From an uncultured Flavihumibacter sp. (GTDB taxonomy: Bacteria > Bacteroidota > Bacteroidia > Chitinophagales > Chitinophagaceae): DNA of 8,685 bases. The position numbers and the translations under genes were made by a program. Position 1 is the first letter of the stretch. The number at the start of each line of letters is the position of its first letter. The stretch is from the NCBI GenBank assembly GCA_946481605.1, contig CAMLPA010000121.1:1-8685 (forward strand). Reading direction: 5' to 3'. The notes under the pieces are model-generated. The model was not told where the DNA came from and searched no databases. It saw nothing but the letters and a program-made list of their open reading frames with translations. This document shows, piece after piece, positions 1 to 5,045 of this stretch.

Positions 1-1575
1 AGAGACACTACCATTACAGCGCAGAACGCATACAACAACCTTTTCTTCGACAGCCTGCGGCTGGAAAAAGCAATTGCCGGTGATTCATCCCTCTGGCAAT
101 TCGATGAAAAACTCCGTCGTTTCTATGCCGGACGCAATTACCAGTTCGCCTGGTTCGATACAGCAGGCATGGCCGAACAGGCTTACAACTTCCGCAACTT
201 GTGGACCGCCAGCGCTTCCGATCTCCAGGATTCCCTCCTGATGAATACGCCCCTTACCGCCACGGTTGATAGCCTGCACCAACCAGGGCTTACCCCACCA
301 TCCAACGATTCCGGTATATTCAGAACTGAACTAGCCCTTACCCGACAGTTCTTTCTCTACGCCGAGAAAAACTTCACCGGCAAAGAGAACCTCGATATGG
401 CCGAACTCGAATGGTTCATCCCCCGCAAAAAAATCCAGGCGGTTGAACTGCTCGACTCCCTGATTGCCACCAAAGGAAAGGACATCGCCCGCATCGCGCC
501 GGTAAGCAAACAATATTACCTGCTGGAAGAATACCTTAAAAAGTATTACCAACTGGAAAAAGAAACCGGCTGGCCCGAAATTGTGGCGGAACAGAAAAAG
601 TTCAGTCCCGGAGACAGTTCCTCCACCATCTCCGACATCAAGCACCGCCTCAGTTTTCTGAGCGACTATACCGATCCCGATTCCTCCGGTTATTTCAACG
701 ATGCCCTTACCGAAGCGGTTAAAAATTACCAGCACCGACACGGCATTACCGAAGACGGCATCATCGGGCCCCAGTTCCTGCGCAGGTTAAATGCCCCAAT
801 TAACGACCGCATCCGGCAGATTCTCATCAATATGGAACGGTTGCGCTGGGCGCCCCGTGAACCCGAAACCGATTACCTTTTGGTGAATATCCCCGAATAC
901 CGCCTGCATGTGTACGAAGATGGAAAACTTTCCTTTGATATGGACGTGGTAGTGGGAAAAGCGCAGCATGGTACAGTTATTTTCACCGGCAGTTTGAAGT
1001 ACATCGTATTCAGTCCGTACTGGAATATTCCACCCGGAATTCTTGCCAACGAGATACTTCCTGCCGTACAACGCAACCCCGGTTATCTCGCCAAACACAA
1101 TATGGAAGTGGTGAGTGGCAAAACGGTGGTCCCCCCTGGCAGCATCAACTGGGGGAAATACAGCGCCCGTACCTTCCCGTATATGATACGCCAGAAACCC
1201 GGTGATAATAACTCACTCGGCAGGGTGAAATTCCTGTTCCCAAATAACTACAATATTTACTTCCACGACACACCGGCTAAAAGTCTTTTCGGTGAAAGCC
1301 GCCGTGATTTCAGCCATGGCTGTATCCGGCTCAGCGAGCCCATGAAGTTTGCAGAACACCTGCTCCGCAACGATACCTCCTGGACGTCCGAAAAGATCAG
1401 TGAATTCATGAAAGCCGACAAAGAAAAATATGTGACACTTAAAAAGGAAATCCCGGTATTTATCGGCTATTTCACCGCTTGGGTAGATAAAGACGGGAAA
1501 CTAAATTTCAGGGAAGATGTGTATGGGCACGATAAGAAGTTAGAAGAAAAACTTTTCGGATCATCACCCCAATAA
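1..1575 (+). CDS. L,D-transpeptidase, YcbB/LdtD type (5' end outside window)
   Basis: Murein L,D-transpeptidase, expected to form 3-3 cross-links or attach proteins to peptidoglycan in the periplasm. The frame is open from base 1 and ends at TAA 1573-1575. The 524 visible residues lack the N-terminus, so no signal peptide can be seen; the first in-frame ATG (169) is internal, because family-like sequence (FYAGRNYQFAWF) continues upstream of it. Numbering from base 1, an N-terminal scaffold region is followed by a peptidoglycan-binding-like domain at about 209-266 (YQHRHGITEDGIIGP) and a YkuD catalytic domain from about 291. The catalytic signature is complete: H422, then S438-H439-G440-C441-I-R443, with C441 as the predicted nucleophile. 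The stretch YWNIPPGILANEILP is typical of the YcbB subgroup rather than small YkuD proteins. The gene ends 21 nt before a strong terminator and converges on the minus-strand operon. Family assignment is firm; the exact cross-linking role is inferred. Confidence 0.95.
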   Translation, partial: RDTTITAQNAYNNLFFDSLRLEKAIAGDSSLWQFDEKLRRFYAGRNYQFAWFDTAGMAEQAYNFRNLWTASASDLQDSLLMNTPLTATVDSLHQPGLTPPSNDSGIFRTELALTRQFFLYAEKNFTGKENLDMAELEWFIPRKKIQAVELLDSLIATKGKDIARIAPVSKQYYLLEEYLKKYYQLEKETGWPEIVAEQKKFSPGDSSSTISDIKHRLSFLSDYTDPDSSGYFNDALTEAVKNYQHRHGITEDGIIGPQFLRRLNAPINDRIRQILINMERLRWAPREPETDYLLVNIPEYRLHVYEDGKLSFDMDVVVGKAQHGTVIFTGSLKYIVFSPYWNIPPGILANEILPAVQRNPGYLAKHNMEVVSGKTVVPPGSINWGKYSARTFPYMIRQKPGDNNSLGRVKFLFPNNYNIYFHDTPAKSLFGESRRDFSHGCIRLSEPMKFAEHLLRNDTSWTSEKISEFMKADKEKYVTLKKEIPVFIGYFTAWVDKDGKLNFREDVYGHDKKLEEKLFGSSPQ

Positions 1576-1596
1576 TTAAGTAGGAATGACTATAAG

Positions 1597-1626
1597 AAAA
1601 AGAGAAGTGCAATCACTTCTCTTTTT
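1597..1626. terminator. Bidirectional intrinsic terminator between convergent genes
   Basis: A perfect 13-bp stem (1597-1609 with 1614-1626) encloses a 4-nt loop, CAAT. The A-rich left side and T-rich right side give a U-tract to transcripts arriving from either direction. It follows the L,D-transpeptidase stop by 21 nt and also serves the minus-strand operon. The TGA stop of the last minus-strand gene (1615-1613) lies in the loop and the adjoining arm, so that gene's final codons are part of the stem. Confidence 0.9.
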
Positions 1627-2020
1627 TATTTCTTTTACCGGAGAAAAAAAGTTTTGAGGCCATTCGCAAAGCGGTGAAAACACCTACACGCTGAATAAAT
1701 CCTTTCGCCAGACCTCCTGCCAGGCCGGTAACAACACCTCCTACCCCACTTTTATTTTTAGAGAACAACATGTTTACCCCACTGCTCAATCCGCCAATCG
1801 CAGTATCCGCTACTTTCCCTGCAAGGAAAGCAGGTACTACGGTCTTCGCAATGGAAGCCACGAGCTCGCCAGGTACTTTTTTCGCCCGGGAACGTAGTTC
1901 TTTCTCCTGCAACTTCACGCGGAGGCGCACACGCTTTTGTTCCAGCTTGAGGTCATCAAGGTTGTTGATATGTGACAGGTCCGGCCTGGTCGGGGACGTT
2001 ATGGGTGGAATTTGGTTCAT
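1613..2020 (-). CDS. Uncharacterised Gly-rich membrane-associated protein, third gene of the YtxH/holin-like operon
   Basis: I do not recognise a named family. The 135-residue product has a polar N-terminus (1-20), a strongly charged Lys/Arg/Glu/Leu segment likely to be helical or coiled coil (about 21-50), two Gly/Ala-rich hydrophobic stretches (about 54-86 and 91-125, including GVGGVVTGLAGGLAKGF) and a basic tail ending KRNKKEK. The Gly-spaced hydrophobic stretches suggest membrane insertion or glycine-zipper packing. I chose ATG 2020; a TTG seven codons upstream (2041) would only lengthen the overlap. The next in-frame Met is residue 84, so the start cannot sensibly move downstream, and the gene overlaps its upstream neighbour by 65 nt in another frame. 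Position after a YtxH-like and a holin-like gene recalls E. coli yqjD-yqjE-yqjK, where the third gene also encodes a small charged protein; this is an analogy, not demonstrated homology. Confidence 0.8.
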   Translation of the reverse strand: MNQIPPITSPTRPDLSHINNLDDLKLEQKRVRLRVKLQEKELRSRAKKVPGELVASIAKTVVPAFLAGKVADTAIGGLSSGVNMLFSKNKSGVGGVVTGLAGGLAKGFIQRVGVFTALRMASKLFFSGKRNKKEK

Positions 2021-2381
2021 CTTCGTCTGTTTGTTTGTCAAATATGATCCTGACTACCGTGTTGGCCACGAAATTGTGGAGGATTTTTTTCCTCAATACG
2101 ACAAGTACAATGAGTAAAACGATGTACACGAGCGTAATAATGCCGAAACCATAAAACAGGCTTCCGGTAAGTTCGGCGAAATAGTATCCCGCCATGATAC
2201 TCAGGAACATGAGGATGAAAAAGCCGATCATACCAATCACGATGCCGCTAACCATCAGCGCCACCAGGTTGGCGGCTTTTTCGGTAGCCTGTAGCTTAAA
2301 GAGCAGCATTCTGTCCTTAACATACTTTTCCACCATCTCCTCCGTTTCTTCAAAAAATCCGGGCTTTTTATCACTGGCCAT
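1956..2381 (-). CDS. Phage holin family-like membrane protein (DUF1469/Phage_holin_3_6, YqjE-like)
   Basis: A 141-residue inner-membrane protein. It has a charged amphipathic N-terminus (about 1-35, KKPGFFEETEEMVEKYVKDR), two hydrophobic helices (about 39-65 and 74-97) separated by a short AELTG turn, then a basic stretch (RKK at 97-99) and a polar acidic C-terminal tail (about 116-141). This layout matches the PF07332 family, which includes E. coli YqjE; despite the name, most chromosomal members have no demonstrated holin activity and are not linked to prophages. I chose ATG 2381; a TTG two codons upstream (2387) is also open but less likely. No Shine-Dalgarno is visible. It lies 28 nt after the YtxH-like gene, and its end overlaps the next gene by 65 nt, so translational coupling is plausible. 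No lysis genes lie nearby, which argues against a phage role. Confidence 0.85.
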   Translation of the reverse strand: MASDKKPGFFEETEEMVEKYVKDRMLLFKLQATEKAANLVALMVSGIVIGMIGFFILMFLSIMAGYYFAELTGSLFYGFGIITLVYIVLLIVLVVLRKKILHNFVANTVVRIIFDKQTDEDEPNSTHNVPDQAGPVTYQQP

Positions 2382-2409
2382 AGGCAATGTTTTAAGTGAT
2401 TATAGAAGA

Positions 2410-2619
2410 TCAGGCCTGTTCTGCCGAGCCTTCCAGGTCATCAGCGAATTGTTTCCCTTTGTTGATCGTTTCTTTCACTTCATCAGAAAACTTTCCTGCG
2501 GCATCTTTCAGGTCAGCAATCAGTTCTTTCCCCTTATCGCTGGTGAGAAAAACACCTAAAGCAGCGCCCGCGGCAGCGCCAAGAATAAATCCTACGAGCA
2601 GTTTCGAATTACTTGCCAT
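2410..2619 (-). CDS. YtxH domain-containing small membrane protein
   Basis: A 69-residue protein with one Gly/Ala-rich hydrophobic segment (about 7-25, LLVGFILGAAAGAALGVF) followed by the short TSDKGKEL motif and a charged helical tail (about 29-66, with DLKDAAGKFSDEVKETINKG). This is the usual YtxH (PF12732) layout: a membrane anchor plus an amphipathic helix rich in Lys, Asp and Glu. Members are often general-stress or cell-envelope proteins of unknown biochemical function. ATG 2619 is the only sensible start; no Shine-Dalgarno is visible, as is normal in Bacteroidota. It is the first gene of a three-gene minus-strand operon and is divergent from the permease gene at 2710, with a 90-nt gap between them. 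It parallels the place of the DUF883 protein YqjD in the E. coli yqjDEK cluster. Confidence 0.88.
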   Translation of the reverse strand: MASNSKLLVGFILGAAAGAALGVFLTSDKGKELIADLKDAAGKFSDEVKETINKGKQFADDLEGSAEQA

Positions 2620-2654
2620 GTTGGTATGTTTTTTAAAATTGTGAAAGAATCAGT

Positions 2655-2670
2655 GTAGGTTTGAACCTAC
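2655..2670. promoter_or_regulatory. Operator-like inverted repeat in the divergent intergenic region
   Basis: GTAGGTTTGAACCTAC has 7-bp perfect inverted arms (2655-2661 and 2664-2670) with a 2-nt centre. It sits in the 90-nt gap between divergent starts at 2619 (-) and 2710 (+), which is where an operator for a dimeric regulator would be expected. Its centre overlaps the TTTG of the possible plus-strand promoter. Function is inferred from position and symmetry only. Confidence 0.35.
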
Positions 2671-2692
2671 CTAAGTTAATCAAATACCATTC
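2660..2692 (+). promoter_or_regulatory. Possible Bacteroidota promoter for the permease operon
   Basis: TTTG at 2660-2663 is followed after 21 nt by TACCATTC at 2685-2692, a partial match to TAnnTTTG (4 of 6 defined bases). Spacing and position are right for the start at 2710, but the -7 element is weak. I found no convincing promoter for the opposite strand in the same gap. Confidence 0.3.
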
Positions 2693-2709
2693 CACTACAA
2701 AAATAACAA

Positions 2710-3792
2710 ATGGAGACAAGGCTATCCGACCGGAAGATGAACAAGTACCTCTTCCTCACCATCATCCTGCTTTTCGGCGGGTTTCTTTTTTTCAGTCTGA
2801 TAGAGTTCTTCACAGGCTTCCTTGGCGCCATTATGTTTTACGTGCTCGCTAAACCCAGCATGTGCAGGCTTTTGAAAAAGGGCTGGAACAAATCACTGGC
2901 GGCTGTGGTCGTAATCGTGATCTCGTTCTTTATCATTCTATTGCCCATCAGCTTACTGGGCGTGATGCTGTACAATAAAATAAGCGCATTCGTGAGTGAT
3001 CCTGAGGCGCTGGTAAGCGCGTTGAAAGAATTCGACCAGCGCATTCAATCGCAATACAATTTCAAGTTGCTTTCAGAAAAGAACATCAGCAATATTGAAG
3101 GGTTCGCTACCGGGGCCATCCAATCGATACTGAATGAAAGCCTGGGCATCTTCGGCACCATCACCATGATGTACTTCTTTCTTTATTTCATGTTGTACAA
3201 TGTGAACAGAATGGAAGCGGCCATAGTCTTTTACCTTCCGTTCCAGCGGAGAAAAATCGAATTGTTCGGGCAGGAACTGGTGGCGCAAACCTTCAGCAAT
3301 GCTGTGGGCGTTCCGCTCATCGCGGTGGCGCAGGGGCTTTGCGGGTATGGCGGGTACCTGATAGCAGGTCTCCCGGAAGCGGGTTTCTGGGGCATCATTA
3401 CAGGGTTTGCGTCCATCATCCCCATTGTTGGAACTGGATTAGTGTGGGTGCCGGCAGGTATATATCTCTTAGCGGGCGGCTCCATCTGGCAGGGCGTATT
3501 TATCATCATCTGGGGCGCGGCGGCACTGGGCAGTCTGGACAATGTGATCCGGTTTGTACTCGCCAAACGTATGGCCGATGTACATCCTGTGGTAACCGTG
3601 CTGGGCGTGATCATCGGACTTAAATATTTTAATATCCCCGGATTGATATTCGGCCCGCTGCTGATCTCCTATTTCATCATCCTGCTGAAGATCTATTACG
3701 CGGAATACCAGACCGATGTTCCGGTCATAAAAAAGAATAAAATTCGCCCTGTTCGGTTTAACTTGCCCTTTTTAGGAACGAAAAAGCCATAA
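2710..3792 (+). CDS. AI-2E family transporter (PF01594) permease
   Basis: A 360-residue polytopic inner-membrane protein, a normal length for this family. Hydrophobic segments lie at about 11-30, 33-48, 63-88, 145-165, 197-220, 225-255, 257-275 and 293-328, with a soluble, partly charged region (about 89-140) between the third and fourth. The C-terminal half carries the family hallmarks: PIVGTGLVWVPAG (238-250), GSLDNVIR (274-281), HPVVTVLGVIIGL (292-304) and FGPLL (314-318). Characterised members include E. coli TqsA, implicated in autoinducer-2 export, and Na+/H+ antiporter-like proteins, so the substrate cannot be inferred from the family. I kept ATG 2710, preceded by an A-rich stretch; ATG 2737 (MNKYLFLT) is a credible alternative that would drop nine polar residues. 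The basic C-terminal tail (340-360) is cytoplasmic by the positive-inside rule. The stop is 2 nt from the next ATG, so the two genes are very likely cotranscribed. Confidence 0.92.
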   Translation: METRLSDRKMNKYLFLTIILLFGGFLFFSLIEFFTGFLGAIMFYVLAKPSMCRLLKKGWNKSLAAVVVIVISFFIILLPISLLGVMLYNKISAFVSDPEALVSALKEFDQRIQSQYNFKLLSEKNISNIEGFATGAIQSILNESLGIFGTITMMYFFLYFMLYNVNRMEAAIVFYLPFQRRKIELFGQELVAQTFSNAVGVPLIAVAQGLCGYGGYLIAGLPEAGFWGIITGFASIIPIVGTGLVWVPAGIYLLAGGSIWQGVFIIIWGAAALGSLDNVIRFVLAKRMADVHPVVTVLGVIIGLKYFNIPGLIFGPLLISYFIILLKIYYAEYQTDVPVIKKNKIRPVRFNLPFLGTKKP

Positions 3793-3794
3793 GC

Positions 3795-4958
3795 ATGGAA
3801 TTGATCCAGGTATCGGATAAGGCAACTGAAGCATTGTTTCTGAAGGCTTCGGTGGAAGTGAACAGGAATACCCCTCATTACATACGGCCGCTTGATAAAG
3901 ACATCCGCATGGTGTTTGATCCCGCGCAGAACAAGGCTTTCCGGCAGGGAGAATGCGCGCGGTGGGTATTGAAGGATGCCGAAGGAAAGCTGATTGGCAG
4001 AATCGCGGCTTTTGTCAATAAAAAGTACAGGTCGAAAGGCGATAAAGGTCCGGTGGGCGGAATGGGCTTCTTCGACTGCATTCAGAACCAGGATGCCGCA
4101 GACATGCTTTTCGATGTGGCAAAACACTGGCTGCTCCAACGTGGTATGACCGCCATGGACGGCCCCATCAACTTCGGGGAACGCGACCGCTGGTGGGGAC
4201 TGGTAGTGAAAGGTTTCCAGGAACCACTTTACGGCATGAACTTTAACCCGCCCTATTACCAGGATCTGGTGGAAAATTATGGTTTCAAACCTTTCTTTCA
4301 CCAGGTATGCTTCGGCATGGACGCTAAAAAACCCATGAGCGAAAAACTGCTGAAAAGGCATGCGCGGGTGGCCGCAGATCCCGCTTATTCCGCCAAACAC
4401 ATCCGCAAGGATCAACTGGAAAAGTTCGCGGAAGATTTTACTGAAATATACAACAAGGCCTGGGCAGGACATGGCGGCATGAAAGAACTCCGGAAAGAGC
4501 AGGTGATCGTTATGTTCAAAACCATGAAACCCGTTATGGACGAGCGCATCATCTGGTTCGCTTACCACAACGACAAACCGATTGCGCTGTTCGTGAACCT
4601 GCCCGACCTGAACCAATGGTTCAAACACCTGAACGGGCAGTTTAACCTGCTCGCGAAGCTGAAGTTCCTTTGGGTGAAAGCCACCAAACCCTGCCGTAAA
4701 TTAACGGGTATCGTATTCGGTATTATCCCCGAGTACCAGGCAAAAGGGGTGGACGCCTATATCATCGTGGAAACCGCTAAAGTGGTACAGCCGGAAACCC
4801 CGTATACGGAATATGAAATGCAGTGGATAGGCGATTTCAACCCGAAAATGATCAACGTTGCGGAGAATCTGCCAGACTCCTTCCGGACCCGGGAACTGAT
4901 TACCTACCGGTACAATTTCGACCGGACCCAGCCCTTCGAGCGCCACCCGATCCTCTGA
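3795..4958 (+). CDS. GNAT-like acyltransferase-fold protein of unknown substrate (YghO-like)
   Basis: A 387-residue soluble protein without signal peptide or membrane segments. It appears to have two acetyltransferase-like halves. The first (about 40-178) has a strand LIGRIAAFVN, then GGMGFFDCIQ, a helix DMLFDVAKHWLLQRG, and a conserved-looking block GPINFGERDRWWGLVVKGF and NPPYYQDLVENYGF. The second (about 205-375) has IIWFAYHNDKPIALFVNLPD, then IIPEYQAKGVDAYIIVETAK, where Q-x-x-G-x-x-A resembles the acyl-CoA pyrophosphate-binding loop of GNAT motif A, and YEMQWIGDFNPKMINVAENL, typical of GNAT ends. I recall similar GP-N-F and NPPYY blocks in E. coli YghO-like proteins. The substrate is unknown. 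The start is fixed by the 2-nt gap after the permease stop. Fold assignment is moderately confident; enzymatic activity is inference. Confidence 0.8.
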   Translation: MELIQVSDKATEALFLKASVEVNRNTPHYIRPLDKDIRMVFDPAQNKAFRQGECARWVLKDAEGKLIGRIAAFVNKKYRSKGDKGPVGGMGFFDCIQNQDAADMLFDVAKHWLLQRGMTAMDGPINFGERDRWWGLVVKGFQEPLYGMNFNPPYYQDLVENYGFKPFFHQVCFGMDAKKPMSEKLLKRHARVAADPAYSAKHIRKDQLEKFAEDFTEIYNKAWAGHGGMKELRKEQVIVMFKTMKPVMDERIIWFAYHNDKPIALFVNLPDLNQWFKHLNGQFNLLAKLKFLWVKATKPCRKLTGIVFGIIPEYQAKGVDAYIIVETAKVVQPETPYTEYEMQWIGDFNPKMINVAENLPDSFRTRELITYRYNFDRTQPFERHPIL

Positions 4959-5008
4959 TCCGGGAATAGAAAATCACCTACCGGAGCCCCGTTTAAACAC
5001 CGTACCTG

Positions 5009-5038
5009 TTTGCCTGAAAAGTAAAATCTCTATCTTGC
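5009..5038 (+). promoter_or_regulatory. Bacteroidota-type promoter for dnaX
   Basis: TTTG at 5009-5012 and TATCTTGC at 5031-5038 are separated by 18 nt, close to the Bacteroidota sigma-A pattern (TTTG, 17-23 nt, TAnnTTTG). Only 7 nt separate the -7 element from the dnaX ATG at 5046, so the transcript would be leaderless or nearly so. No intrinsic terminator is visible between the upstream gene (stop 4956-4958) and this site, so some read-through is possible. Confidence 0.65.
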
Positions 5039-5045
5039 AACCATA

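Noticed and set aside
1770..2117. 115-codon plus-strand open frame opposite the holin-like and third genes
   Set aside because: It is antisense to two supported genes; its Ser/Arg-rich composition and lack of a family resemblance suggest a shadow.
2382..2387. TTG start two codons upstream of the holin-like gene
   Set aside because: An ATG lies immediately downstream (2381) and begins a typical MASDKKP N-terminus; no ribosome site favours the TTG.
1956..2387. Prophage or lysis module suggested by the holin-like gene
   Set aside because: No endolysin, spanin, structural or integrase genes are present; PF07332 proteins are common in non-phage chromosomal operons. The nearby L,D-transpeptidase is a cross-linking enzyme, not a lysin.
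3696..4628. 310-codon open frame antisense to the permease end and the GNAT-like gene
   Set aside because: It crosses the junction of two well-supported plus-strand genes and has no domain-like features.
4991..4998. Palindrome GTTTAAAC upstream of dnaX
   Set aside because: Only eight bases, and it lies upstream of the promoter without a partner site; chance occurrence is likely.
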